Part shown: positions 12,259 through 23,888 of the stretch, piece by piece | How the letters are laid out: each line of letters opens with the position of its first letter | Position numbering within the stretch: the stretch's first letter is position 1 | NCBI GenBank assembly: GCA_028753945.1 | Contig: JAPNXP010000003.1 | Coordinates: forward strand, 682,001-746,000 | From: Hexactinellida sp. DTS-2022 | Lineage: Eukaryota > Porifera > Hexactinellida | DNA length: 64,000 nt | Reading direction: 5' to 3' | The notes under the pieces: generated by a model | What the model was told of the DNA's origin: nothing | What the model saw: the letters and a program-made list of their open reading frames with translations, nothing else | Database searches by the model: none | Program-made: the position numbers and the translations under genes

Positions 12259-13410
12259 CTGTAGACTGCCTAACTGATACACGTTGTAACAGGAGGAAAA
12301 CAGGTCGAATAAATAATTCAAATTTGTTGAAAATTCGGATTTAGACATAGTTTTGTATTCTCTATCGCTATCATTCAAAAAAATCAAAATTTTCAGAAAT
12401 TGTAACGATGACGTAGCATAAAGGTTAACTGCTCCACTTGCCTGCCACTTGCTTTTGTTAATTCTAAATGTTATAATTTCAACGTAGAAATACCCGAATA
12501 AGATATTAGACTATATAATATCTATTTAGTATATTTGGTTTGACTAATACAGAGTTGTGATAGATATAACTCAAATATTTGAAATTTTTCGTAATCCATG
12601 GTTCATCAAAAACCAGAGATGCAGCGGTCTGGACCGGACTGCGGTCCAGACCGGGACCGGAGCGGACCGACCGATCTCAGGTCGGTCCGGTCCGCTTATT
12701 TTCAAGTGCGGTCTGGACCGGTCCAAATTAACGATATAACGGTCTGGACCGGTTCATCGGTCTGGACCGTTCATAGGTCTGGACTCATCCGAGATTGGAC
12801 AAACGATCAGGCTCCAATCCGTTATTTCCTATTGTTTACAAGCACATAAGTAATAAGTATCTTATAAATAAAAGTGGATATAATTATCCACTCTACTATG
12901 TGGACTGTAACTGTCCAAATAAGGGATATAACGGTCTGGACCATTGATCGGTCTGGGCCGGTCCAGACCGATCCAATATTTTTATCATACGGTCTGGACC
13001 GGTCCGGACCGTCCAGAAAAAAATCATGACGGTCCGGTCCGGTCCATGAAATTTCCGGACCGCTGCATCTCTGTCAAAAACAAATTTGCCGATTTATTTA
13101 AAATGATGTAACTTTCGTGTAGTGAATCGGATTTGATCAATTTTTGAGATCTGATGACTAATAATATAGTCGTCATTGTTCAAGTTTAGAAACAAAGGAT
13201 TACTTACATGTTAACGGCGTTATATCGATTTAAAGATAAAGTACGTGCCATCACTTTTTGTCGAAATCATCTTGTAAATTTTTTCAAAAATTCTATTATG
13301 TTGATATATTGTTGTGCAATTGTTGGATTTCAAATTATTAGGTTCTAAATAATAAATACAAAGTAATACAGAGTATGCTATTTCCTGGAAATCACTCCGG
13401 CAGCCTACGG
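12259..13410. mobile_element. Family J, TTAA-flanked element with nested hAT MITE
   Basis: TTAA at 12255-12258 and 13411-13414. Ends CTGTAGACTGCC and GGCAGCCTACGG. A second copy starts at 57,781 (CCGTAGACTGCC) and a solo right end lies at 57,385-57,461. Without the hAT MITE the element is ~690 bp. Non-coding. Confidence 0.8.
12614..13073. mobile_element. hAT MITE full of GGTCTGGACCGG palindromes, 460 bp
   Basis: Ends CAGAGATGCAGCGGTC and GACCGCTGCATCTCTG. Exact TSD TCAAAAAC at 12606-12613 and 13074-13081. The family J copy at ~58,110 reads GGTTCAAAAAAACAAAC across this site and so represents the empty site. The interior repeats GGTCTGGACCGG and GGTCCGGTCC in both strands. Confidence 0.95.
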
Positions 13411-13710
13411 TTAAACTATTTTTTTTGATCAATTGTGGTTTATCTTCGTTATTGATTCCTTGGATAAAGTAAGGTTACCACCAATCAAACCAATGTTGAG
13501 GAATTCAGTCAAGAGAATCGTTCAAAATGGTGAAACTAGTGATTCACTGCACCAAATAGCCTATTACTGTGAAATACGGTTGGAAGAGACTCAAAACCAT
13601 GTACAAACGTTTGTTATGGTCCTTCTGCAGTAATTGTCCAAGGAAGAAATAATTGGGTTCAGTGTATTTTTATGTAGATTTACCATTATTTCCTTGCAAG
13701 GACACGCATA

Positions 13711-14597
13711 AGGAGTCACAAAGTTAAATATGGCCAGTTTCTATAGAACGTCTCCACAAAGTTAATCAGAACACTCCAATTTATATATCAGCATGACTGG
13801 AAGCACATAAAAGTCCTCAAAAAAATTTCTAGAAGATTCTGAAGTATATTCTTGTCAGGATGGATCAAAACGTCATAAATCCAATACCTGCAGGGCCAGC
13901 AGGGGGCAGAAAATGGACCATCAGCTATAAATCCGTCAAATTCAATCGTATTGCTTAGCAAATTTGGATTTATACATATAATAATTGCTCTAAACAGTTG
14001 AGATAATAAAATTCACAATTCTGCAAATTTTAATTTCTTTGACCATATATGGTCATATGTATGCGCCACTTTTGATGACGGAGCAATTAATTGTCTCACG
14101 AATGAGAAGTCGTTGCGACTAGCTATAACCATGTAACGATTTCAATTAATCAACACAAATTCACTGGGCAACAAATTAGGACTACATAACATGTAGTTTA
14201 CATTCTATGATTTTGTTTACCATATATGGATGTGTCATGTGACACAATTTGATTACGTAAGCAAAAATACAATCTTCGTTAGAGCTTAGTTCTAACTTCC
14301 GGACACTATTAGCGGCAGATTTTAGACTTATTTACCAGGATTATAATTATATAGGAAAGGTATTTAGACCCGTTATAACTGACGGGTACCACGTGGTTTA
14401 GTGTCCTTTTGCCCGAATTTCAGACGAACTTTGGGACGTTTTGTACTTTCCTGACAAGAATATACATTTGAATCTTCTAGAAAATTTTTGAAACTTTTTA
14501 TGTGCTTACAGTGATGCTGATATATAAATTGGAGTGTTCTGAGTTACTTTGTAGAGATGTTCTATAGAAACTGGCCATATTTAACTTCCTGACTCCT
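13711..14597. mobile_element. Family C, complete long-TIR element, 887 bp
   Basis: TA flanks at 13709-13710 and 14598-14599. Inverted ends AGGAGTCACAAAGTTAAATA and TATTTAACTTCCTGACTCCT extend into arms of well over 100 bp. Two CCATATATGG boxes (14043-14052, 14220-14229) lie inside. Incomplete copies are at 18,690 and 21,360. No ORF; mariner-like by its TA target. Confidence 0.85.
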
Positions 14598-14599
14598 TA

Positions 14600-14985
14600 A
14601 CTATATACCCATACATGGCATAAGTTGGTGATCAATATAAGTACAATTATGTTGCCACAAAAATGAATATTGTACTTATGTATCATTAGTATGTGTTTAT
14701 TTACATGATTTCGCTGAAATAATGTTGAAACTAATGAATTATTTTGACTATTCCGCGCATCTTTTATAGTTTTTTGGTGTATTGTAGTATAGACAAAGTA
14801 GAGTATGTTGTTTACTTAAACTATATACGTTTAACACATTTGCGGTGAAGATTTATAATTTGTTTATTCCTCAGCATATTATATAAGGGTTTCTATAATT
14901 TGTTTGCACTTCTAGGTTTTTTAAATTAGACAATGTATTCGGTCTCGGTCTCTACGCCGCCTAACTATGGTAAAATTGTGAATAC
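14600..14985. other. AT-rich, nothing recognised
   Basis: Gap between the family C element and the 3' end of the Mutator-like gene. No element ends found. CGGTCTCGGTCTCTACG at ~14,940 may belong to the Mutator element's flank. Confidence 0.4.
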
Positions 14986-14989
14986 AACA

Positions 14990-17446
14990 TTAAAAACACA
15001 TGTCACAAGTGAAAGATCCAGCAGAGACAGTCTCGTAATCTACATCAGCACAGTAGCAGTGTATCCAGTCTGAGCATTCATCACAGCAAACCCATTGCGA
15101 CTCAATCTTCTTCCCGATTCGTTTGAGTGCTACTGAATCCGGCTCTCTCTTATCGCAAATGGCACAAAGGGTGGTCGACTCGTCAGAACTACTAGAAGCA
15201 TCACCAGAAGACGGACTAGAGACAGAAGGAGTACTACGCTCTTTGAGTTTTCTCTTCACGCCTGTAGAAACTCCTCTCGCCTGTCTACCCCGTCCTCGCG
15301 TGCGCCCACGCATCTTGCTTTGCGTGCTCTCAGCTCCAAACTGTCCTCCTCTATAGCTACCCCCTCCTTCTGATTTCAGCAGTGCCTTCTCTCGGTGCTG
15401 CTTGACTAGCTTCATTCTTCTTCGTCGTCGTTGGAAATTAGATTTAATCTTGGCAGTACGGGAATATTGCAACTTATGAATACGGTCGATCATTGATTGG
15501 TAGGCATGTCGCGATGAGGACAGTCCAAGGTCGTACATAATCCCGAAGAGTGGCAGTACTACCTCATTGAAACTCAGAACAGAGATGGCAGTGCTAATCC
15601 TGATAGACTGAGGAGAAACGTGTTTGTTCTTGGAGCAGAGGCACCATATCATTTTGTGTAGGGATTCGTTTGCATTCTGAGGTAGACCTAGCGTCAGATG
15701 GCTGCAGAACTCAGTCGTGGCAAAACTATTGAAGGCCTCTTGTACCTTCTGGATTTCAATAGGTGTAAAGGTGGTCAAAGTAGCTGGTGCTGTGGAACTA
15801 GATGGTTTATTCCAACGACACCATGTGTTCTCTCCGGTAGGACAGCCAGAATGAATTCCTGCCGCATGATCGAAGAGAATATATAGATCTCGTGACAGCT
15901 TATCAGGTGTTGTCCCACGGTTCTGTAAGATAACAGTGGAATAGTTCGCGGCGATATAGTCTGGTTTCCATTCGGGCAGCTTATGTTGTATATAAGCTTT
16001 TGTCTTCGTATTAGGCTTGATTTTCTTTAGGTTCTTTTTCAGACGCTTGGCAACATGTGTCAGACATTCTTCTTTTCGCACTTTGACAAGAGGGTAAGGA
16101 TCAAGAGTTGTTACATGCTGAAAGGCCTTAGAGTCTCCGTCACCAACAAACACGGAATACACCAAGCGGTTCTTCTCCAAGCTGCGACCCCAGATCCTCT
16201 CGGCAGCTTCCGGCTCCATTGCTTGAGAAGAACCTGTGTAGTTTCTGTTGCAGTTCGGCTTATGACGCTCTAGCCACTAGTCGTACTCGGATGGTTTGTC
16301 CTTCTGTTTGTCTTCCGTCCAGATAGAGCACATCTCGCATAGTCGACTCAAGATCTCGTAGTCCAGTACTTTATTGGTGGAGGTAGATATGGCAGCACCG
16401 AAACCAATATTGGAGTAGAAACCCCTGGTCTTCCAGGAGCTGTTGAAACTTACTGTTACGTTGATAGCATTAGGCTCGGGAGATGGTTCTGAATCTACCT
16501 TCTGGTGTAGCTGATCAGCAGCTTCAGACATAGAAAGATTAACCTCTTTTTTGTTACACCTTCAAGACGAATGGCATATCGAGATGGTATCGATTGAACT
16601 GGTGGTGGCATATCAAATATTGTAGCAATTTTATGTAAATCACGCCATGACATACCGGTTGAATGTGTGGCCAATACCGACCTCATTGTAACCTCATTCA
16701 TGTCTCTGCTGGTAAACGGGACATTTACACAAGTATGGTGGCTGGGCATGTCCAGAGAACGTGAGGAAGGGAAGGTTGCGTGTTCTGAATGGCACGTCTG
16801 GCACTTGACTCTAAAGAATGTCTGCCAGCCGTGCTGCCATCTTTCTTCGTACAAGATGAGAGGACCATTGCATTTGTTGCATTGAAAGGTAGAGAATACC
16901 TCAGCTAAAATGCCTACATCAAGAATCCTCATTCCAGTTGGTTTAGAAGCGGTCCTTAAAGAAATATCCTGAGATGTTTAAAATTCGAATGGTCGAGAAT
17001 GGGTATTTGGTGGAACGCGGAATTTAGAGGCATATCCTCGAATCGGGTGGGCTTTGAAGGATTTGTGTTTCTTCGGTTTGCTTATCTTGGAAATTGGGTC
17101 TGCAATCTTGACTGATGGAAATTCTTTGGTATCAGGATTGCCAACAGTGTGTCTTCTGGCGTAGATTCGCTTGCGAGGGCGACCCCCACGTCTCCGGATT
17201 CGAAAACTGTCTGTGGCCTGAGTGCTATGTCAAGTGAAAATAAGGACTCCGAAATCCCCGGTGTTGATGGCGGTGTAGATGTTTGGGATGATGTTGGCGC
17301 AGGTGGAGGAAGTGCTTGTGAAGCGATGATAGCAACGGGGGCTCGGTATCTGAAGGAAAGCTGTCCCGATCTGTTGAAATAGATTTGGGAATGAAATCAT
17401 CAGGCTCATTGAAAATCTGTCCACCGAAGCTTGACTCGCTCGACAT
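14990..17446 (-). pseudogene. Mutator-like transposase with AT-hook and PHD finger (copy 2)
   Basis: Nearly complete transposase gene. From its N-terminus: an acidic/Ser-rich start (MSSESSFGGQIF.., 17,446), an AT-hook RRRGGRPRKR (~17,190), a zinc-knuckle-like CNKC..CQTC segment (~16,870-16,790), VSFNSSWKTRGFYSN (~16,460), a H..C..N..GSSQAME motif (~16,250), VGDGDS (~16,140), KEECLTHVAKRLKKNL, NANESLHKMIW, a very basic linker and a C-terminal PHD finger (CAIC..VCCDECSDWIHCYC..CDMC, 15,170-14,990). Breaks: in-frame TAA at 16,978-16,980, a one-base insertion in the A-run near 16,550, in-frame TAG near 16,277, and a frame change after the first ~70 codons. The expected D of SFD is N. Its TIRs were not found. 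Confidence 0.88.
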
Positions 17447-17639
17447 TATTAGTAAAGCTAATATTTAAGAAAATATTATAATAAATATAAATAATGAAGT
17501 ACGGTAATACTCTGAAAAAGCAACGCAAATTGAAATGCGCCGGGATGTTATGTATTATTTGTCAAACTATTCAGTGAGGATATGATTGGTTTGGAGATTT
17601 CTGAACACAGTAACTGGGTTCAACTCCCCTAATGCTCTG

Positions 17640-17706
17640 AATAAGCGCCGGGGTTTCTCATCATGAAAAAAAGCGACCTGGCGCTTATTCAGGGAATTAC
17701 GGCATA
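17640..17706. repeat. Short inverted repeat, CTGAATAAGCGCC ends
   Basis: CTGAATAAGCGCCGGG and TGGCGCTTATTCAGGGAATT form inverted arms ~35 bp apart. The ends match the element at 24,693-24,951, so this is probably a deleted relative. Confidence 0.65.
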
Positions 17707-17709
17707 TGA

Positions 17710-18600
17710 CTCAGAAACAATCCATAAAGCTGGTAGACTGGAGACCTTCATACCGAGATAGGAAGTCAAAACTAGTTATTTATTATACTATCTTTGTTAG
17801 GACGAAATAATAAATTCATATAAATCGAAGAATTGTACAAATACTGTGGATGTAGTCTTACTATCATAGTCCTGCACTAATTATTATTATTATTATTATT
17901 AAAAATACTGAATTATAGGAACAGATCCGGCACGTGAAATTAGTTACTGTGTTCTGTTTCGCCTCGAGAGGGACTGAGCTGCCCCGTGGAAAATATTAAC
18001 TTTACTCGGTTCTAACAAAGTAGAAAGACCAACTGGACGTTAGGTGGTTGGAGAGAGATAGTTCTGTGTAGCTGCTTAGTAGCATCGCGGCTCCTAGTTT
18101 GCATAATGAGACGTTCATTCTCTGCTCGTGATGCACGGTGTTCCCTCACAAGTACTGCCAAAACTTTGTTCTCGACCTCAAGCTTAAACAATTTGTCCAC
18201 AACCGATGACATTATTCACGCAAATCGTGCTTGTGTTGCTTCCCATTTTGATACAGCCAACGTCATTTCTGGTATGACTGTGTCCTGAGAGGGCGTTTTC
18301 GCTGAGAGCAGTGCAGTCATTCGTCATTCTAAATTGTGGAATTTGATTAATGGAGAAATAGAAACTGTGAACATGTAAATGGAAATTTCTTTCATAAATT
18401 CTTATTATTTATCATTATTAATTATTGTTGTCATTATATAAAGCATAACAAATCACGAGTTCCAAATAGTAGTACAATTGTGTAGAAATAATAAAAATAT
18501 TATGATATTAGTGCACAGTAAATATAATTGACCGACTCTAAATAAAATCAATATTAAATTAACCCACTATGGTTTAACTAAATTTAGTTTATATATTTAA
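17710..18600. other. AT-rich region; (ATT)n and a small coiled-coil-like ORF
   Basis: Includes (ATT) repeats at 17,880-17,901. A 66-codon minus-strand frame (18,212-18,012) reads MSSVVDKLFKLEVENKVLAV and stays Leu/Glu-rich, but its upstream is stopped and no family is recognised. Nothing else. Confidence 0.3.
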
Positions 18601-18604
18601 TATT

Positions 18605-18687
18605 GAGCCACACATCAACAGGCACTAGCGTCCGGGCGGATGAGCAGACTGTCCACATAGTAAATTTTTGCCTTAGCCACTTTGGTT
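18605..18687 (+). repeat. Isolated satellite monomer (41-43 kb family)
   Basis: ATCAACAGGCACTA..AGACTGTCCACATAGTA..CACTTTGGTTT matches one diverged ~115-bp satellite unit, immediately left of a family C copy. Confidence 0.7.
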
Positions 18688-18689
18688 TA

Positions 18690-19030
18690 AGGAGTCAGGA
18701 AGTTAAATATGGCCAGTTTCTATAGAACATCTCTACAAAGTTACTCAGAATACTGCAATTTATATATCAGCATGACTGGAAGCACATAAAAAGTCATCAA
18801 ATTTTTTTCTAGAAGATTCAAATGTATATTCTTGTCAGGAAAGTACAAAACGTCCCAAAATTCGTCTGAAATGCGGACAAAAGGACACTAAACCACGTGG
18901 TACCCGTCAGTTATAACGGGTCTAAATACCTTTGTTATATAATTATAATCCTGGTAAATAAGTCTAAAATCTGCCGCTAATAGTGTCCGGAAGTTAGAAC
19001 TAAGCTCTAACGAAGATTGTATTATTGCTT
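18690..19030 (+). repeat. Family C, truncated copy
   Basis: Starts TA|AGGAGTCAGGAAGTTAAATA and follows the family to GTATTATTGCTTA, where homology stops. About 340 bp of the 887-bp element. Confidence 0.85.
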
Positions 19031-19310
19031 AAGAATTTATTTCAAAGATTTTTCACTTCTCAAATAATTCTATGATATGTTAGCTTCATTTCAAAATATA
19101 AAATCGCAAAGTATAAAATTTTGCAACAAAATCTCCCAAATTTTCATTCGAAGCATCCTTAATGCTGGTGATACAAGGGTTTTGCATTATTGGCTGAAAT
19201 CGGTTTCAAATACTATATACTACACCTCGATTATAATAAAGACTCTGTGCATTATCATGGTGATGTCATTTTTTCAATGAGTAAGCATATTCGTGATTTT
19301 GGGTGGGGGA

Positions 19311-19991
19311 CAGTGATGTGCTCCGTTACTAAAACTTCCGTTACTCCGTTACCGTTGCTTTTTTTCTCTCGTTACTTTTATTCAGTTACCGTTACTTTAT
19401 TTCTTCCGTTACCGTTACTCCGTTACTTTTGTTAATTTCACCGTTTACCTATATTCAGTACAGTTTACCTTAATGTAACTGTAATTGCAATGGAATAAGT
19501 TTAACGTAGTAACGGTTACTGTGTTATGGTAATGTATAACGGTAACTAGTTAAAAGTAACGGATGCCCGTCACCGTTACTTTTTCAGTTACCGTAACTTT
19601 TTCAGTTACCGTAACTTTTTCAGTTACCGTAACTTTTTCCGTTACCATTACTTTTTCCGTTACCGTTACCGTTACTTTTTCCGTTACCGTTACTTTTTCA
19701 GTTACCGTTACTTTTTCCGTTACCGTTACCGTTACTTTTCCTTTACCGTTACTTTTTTCGGTTACCGTTACCGTTACAGTTACCGTTACTTTTTCCGTTA
19801 CCGTTACTTTTTCAGTTACCGTTACTTTTTCCGTTACCGTTACTTTTCCGTTACCGTTACTTTTTCAGTTACCGTTACACTTACTTTTTCCGTTACCGTT
19901 ACCGTTACCGTTACTTTTTCCAATACCGTTACTTTTTCAGTTACCGTTACCGTTACCGTTACTCCGTTTCTAGTAACGGAGCACATCATTG
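19311..19991. mobile_element. hAT MITE containing a GTTACC minisatellite, 681 bp
   Basis: Ends CAGTGATGTGCTCCGTTACT and AGTAACGGAGCACATCATTG are inverted repeats. Flanks GTGGGGGA (19303-19310) and GCGGGGGA (19992-19999) match at 7 of 8. From ~19,560 to 19,960 the interior is tandem (A)CCGTTACTTTTT(C). The 136-codon forward ORF there is a product of the repeat. Confidence 0.9.
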
Positions 19992-19999
19992 GCGGGGGA

Positions 20000-20520
20000 T
20001 ATGTTGGTACATTCAATATGCATATTATATTATACTTTCTATTATAGCGTGTGAGTTATGATTAATTGGGTCGATTACATATTTTGAAAATGTGACAATT
20101 ACGTTATTAGGTGTTAATTTTTGTTCAAAACTCGAACTTATCCGAGCCAGAACCAAAATAACCTGTTACCCTTGATATATATATATATGAAGGTTAATTG
20201 TGTTTAATTTATTGTATAGATTTGATATATTTTTTGAAATTGTATGTTTGTATACAGTGTACAGTAGTTTACCAACAGATATTCGAATCTATTGTCAGAT
20301 TTACATAATCTGGTTCTCTTAAGTTAATCAATGGCAACAACAATTATTTAGTACTTAAAAGGACCACGCCTAATTAGAGATTCATTGCCTATCTATTTGA
20401 GAGATTCAAAATTAGCTTCCAATGCCTTCCATAGATTATAATTTCAGAATGCTAGCTACTTTTAACATTCTCGCTACTACGTCTTAGCTCTTCTATTAAC
20501 CTTTTGAACGTTTTGTAGTT
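20000..20520. other. AT-rich, no element recognised
   Basis: No ORF, TIR or tandem array of note beyond (TA)n around 20,175. Confidence 0.4.
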
Positions 20521-20526
20521 CACAGT

Positions 20527-20801
20527 ACATTTCCTCCTGCACTTATTCAATTCGAAAGCGCTCAAAGTCAAGGTACATCGAAACCTTGTGGGGACCTCTG
20601 CTCGAGGTTATACAGGCTACGCATTCCGTATCATGGTGAGCCCAGATAATGGTAACGCGACCTGCAACGGCACACACCCCAGTGGCGAATTATTACGTAA
20701 CACTCCAACCAACACTCCTCCATCTAAAGTGTATTGCGGAAAGGCAACGCAACTGACGAGGCCACGCCGCGACGAAACACAAGAATTGAAATTCAATACA
20801 G
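20527..20801 (+). CDS. Candidate host exon (unidentified)
   Basis: A ~275-bp segment richer in GC than its surroundings lies between a good 3' splice site (TTTTGAACGTTTTGTAGTTCACAG) and a near-consensus donor, ACAG|GTGAGT at 20,802. One frame is open throughout, and beyond the donor to 20,866. It reads RGYTGYAFRIMVSPDNGNAT and then a Thr/Pro/Asn-rich stretch with two Cys. I recognise no family. It may be a genuine exon or a transposon fragment; no partner exon was found nearby. Confidence 0.3.
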
Positions 20802-20879
20802 GTGAGTTTCTAGCTAAATTATTGACTAAATTACGGTGGATTAATATTGTAGTGCTGTCTGTATAAGGGGCGTAGATTC

Positions 20880-21355
20880 CGGATGTGGATTTGTATACCC
20901 ATTTTTATTTGGGGTTGTTGACAGATTGGGACTTGGGTGACAATTTTCAATTTTCAATTGGTTAAATAGAGAATCAACAAATTATTGGTAAGTCCATGAC
21001 CCTACCAACCATACCGGAGCATACGCAGTCCCGTCAGTTAACATAGCAGTGCGGTATGTTCATTTATAAATGGAGAGGACTGGAATGTGGCTGTAGGGGA
21101 GGGAGGCCACATATAACTTATTTTGTAGATTATATGTCTTGTACATGACTTATGTTAATTTCACATAGAAGATTTAGCTCACAAAGCCAATATCGTTCAC
21201 TTAGAGAGTTGGATGTCAATATGGAGAGGATTTAGCTACCCAAGCAAACAACACATGCGTAGTAACTTAGCTTTGAAATATAATTATTCTATTGAAGCTA
21301 GATTTCCCAAGGGAATCAAATTTTTCGATTGCTTATAGTGCACCTTATATGTTAA
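20880..21355. other. No gene recognised
   Basis: Mixed composition. No element termini or repeats identified. Confidence 0.35.
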
Positions 21356-21359
21356 CTTA

Positions 21360-21990
21360 AGGAGTCAGGAAGTTAAATATGGCCAGTTTCTAAAGAACAT
21401 CTCTAGAAAGTTACTCAGAACACTCCAATTTATATATCAGCATGACTGGAAGCACATAAAAAGTCATCAAAAATTTTTCTAGAAGATTCAAATGTATATT
21501 CTTGTCTGGAAAGTACAAAACGTCCCAAAATTCGTCTGAAATTCGGACAAAAGGACACTAAACCACGAGGTGCCCGTCAGTTATAAATGGTCTAAATACC
21601 TTTGTTATATAATTATAATCCTGGTAAATAAGTCTAAAATCTGCAGCTAATAGTGTCCGGAAGTTAGAATTAAGCTCTAACGAAGATTGTATTTTTGCTT
21701 ACGTCATCAAATTGTGCCACATGACACATCCATATATGGTAAACAAAATCATAGAATGTAAACTACATGTTATGTAGTCCTAATTTGTTGCCCAGTGAAT
21801 TTGTATTGATAAATTGACATCGTTACATGGTTAGAGCGACTTCTCATTCGTGAGATAATTAATTGCTCCGTCATCAAAAGTGGCGCATCCATATGACCAT
21901 ATATGGTCAAAGAAATTAATATTTGCAGAAATGTGAATTTTATTATCTCAATAACAAGTTAGAACAATTAAATGCATACATCCATACTTT
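21360..21990 (+). repeat. Family C, ~630-bp copy lacking one end
   Basis: Starts TA|AGGAGTCAGGAAG (TA 21358-21359) and runs through two CCATATATGG boxes (21730-21739, 21897-21906) to ATTATCTCAATAA. The far terminal arm is missing. Confidence 0.85.
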
Positions 21991-22659
21991 TCTTTAAAAT
22001 AATTGCTATTGATATTTGTTGGATAGGCTTCTGATATTTTCTATGGATATTCAACAATGTATATGAGTTAAGCTCCAGTGTGTATTTTATCATTTATTAT
22101 TTAAGGGGGACACTTATTGAATTTTCAACATTCGAATTTGAGAAAGTTGAAATAGCCATTAATTTGCTCTATACCTATATAGTAAAAATCCATAATATTA
22201 GAAGTTGCGAATTCATATATCCTCGGTTATAGCTTAATCAAATTTTTATACTATACTGATTCATACTAGCCAACTATTTTTGTATCACTATCTAGAATTA
22301 TTTTTTCGAATAGTAACTTCAATTATAAAATGTTCCTTACTCTATTTAGAAACATATCGCCAACTTTGTTTTTTGATTTTCGAATTAAAATTTTATAAAT
22401 TCAATTTTGAATATTTTTGGTTAAAAAATAGACACATTTTTGTTCTAAAAAAATTATTTCTCAATAAAACTTCACTACATTTGAAATTTTGAGAGGAAGC
22501 TATTTTACTACACGTTCTTATCCGCCTTTTTTACAATGTATGTCCGTTGCAAAAAATTAATTTTTGTGGTGATTCAAAATTTTCCAAAAAGTGTCTTTTA
22601 TGAATATTTAAGGCTCGAGTCGCACAGCCAGAAAAATCTTTTCAAAGCAGTCAAATTTA

Positions 22660-23888
22660 AGGATGCTTGCCGCCAAAAGTGTATTAGCCCTATGGGTAGT
22701 TTTACGATTATTTTGGATATTGAGCTGAAATTCTCCATTATTGCCTGTAATAGCCCAACTAAGCATATAATCATGACTTTTGAACTTTTTATGAGCAATT
22801 TTCAGAATTCCATCATATTACGTGGCGGATGGCTTCCTATCTCCGTAATACTAAATATTGTATAGGCGTTGAATATTATCATAAAAACTGTTAGAGCTCA
22901 AGTTCTAAAATTTGCTGAGTATATACAGCACTACTTTAGGAAGAAAATTGACCATTTTCAGACTGATCCGTTCACAAATATTTATTTTGGATATAAATAT
23001 CCTAAACATGCGGACATTAGTTCGAAAAGATCGATTTTTAGCCAATTTTTCTTGGACATGTCACGCAATATAAGTTCGTTTTGTTCAATCAAGGTCAAAT
23101 ATATAGTAACCGTTATATACTAATATGTGCCAAATTTTTGGCGACTTTTGATATGTATTTTATAAAAAACAATTGGTCAAAGGTCAGAAATCTCTGTTTT
23201 GAGTTATTAAGGGTCAAAGTTTTTCCGAATAAAACATTCTCTAACTAAGATATTACAAGGTGTTTCATCCCTGTATGGAACGAGTATGTAAGCTTTTATT
23301 CGTACGATAAGCTGTACATGTATTCAGTCATTGTTCGTAACTAAATGACTTGATATATATCCATTTATGCAAGTCCACTTTATTTTGGGACACCGGCTGG
23401 AAAAGGAATTTGATGTAATTGGCTGTGAGAATTGTTCGAAATTCAACAGAAAGTTCATTCCAGCAATGTTTTGAACTACTATGTACATGCACCATGTATA
23501 TGTGTGGAATCTTTCAATTGAATTGCTGTATATCCCAGAATAATAAAATGATAGTCACCATAGAGATTCGAACCCATAACCTCAAATATACATTCTCCAT
23601 ATGAATTCCACCGTGCCGTTGATACATATTAGTAATATATGAACTGATATTAGTATCAAAATGCACATAAATAACCATCAATGGTGATAAATGTGAGGAA
23701 TGTTCACATAATCACCGATGTCATCAAAAATGACGTCACTAATAATGCACTTTTGAGCAAAAATATTCTAGATTTTCGAAAATTTGCACTTCCAACAGAA
23801 TTCCGGGTTATTTTTGCATGTTATTTCACAATAATCGACACTTAAATTTTTGAAGTTAAATACCGGATAATTTGGCGGCAAGCATCCT
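22660..23888. mobile_element. Family G, complete TA element, copy 1 (1,229 bp)
   Basis: TA flanks (22658-22659, 23889-23890). Inverted ends AGGATGCTTGCCGCCAAA and TTTGGCGGCAAGCATCCT. Homologous end to end, in opposite orientation, to 32,409-33,642. Several short frames are not shared between copies. Mariner-like by target site. Confidence 0.88.

Noticed and set aside
17940-17985. Minus-strand string CTCAGTCCCTCTCGAGGCGAAACAG resembling a hammerhead core (shown by position; key parts CTCAGTCCC and GAAACAG)
   Set aside because: The CTGATGA core is absent (CTCA) and no cleavage triplet or stem partner for the GAAACAG side exists upstream or downstream.
19600-19960. GTTACC repeats as interstitial telomere
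   Set aside because: Animal telomere repeats are TTAGGG-like. This hexamer is part of the hAT end sequence and is interrupted by T-runs.
19563-19973. 136-codon ORF of VTVTFSVT repeats, beta-repeat-like
   Set aside because: Product of the GTTACC minisatellite inside a hAT MITE. The unit has no stop in that frame.
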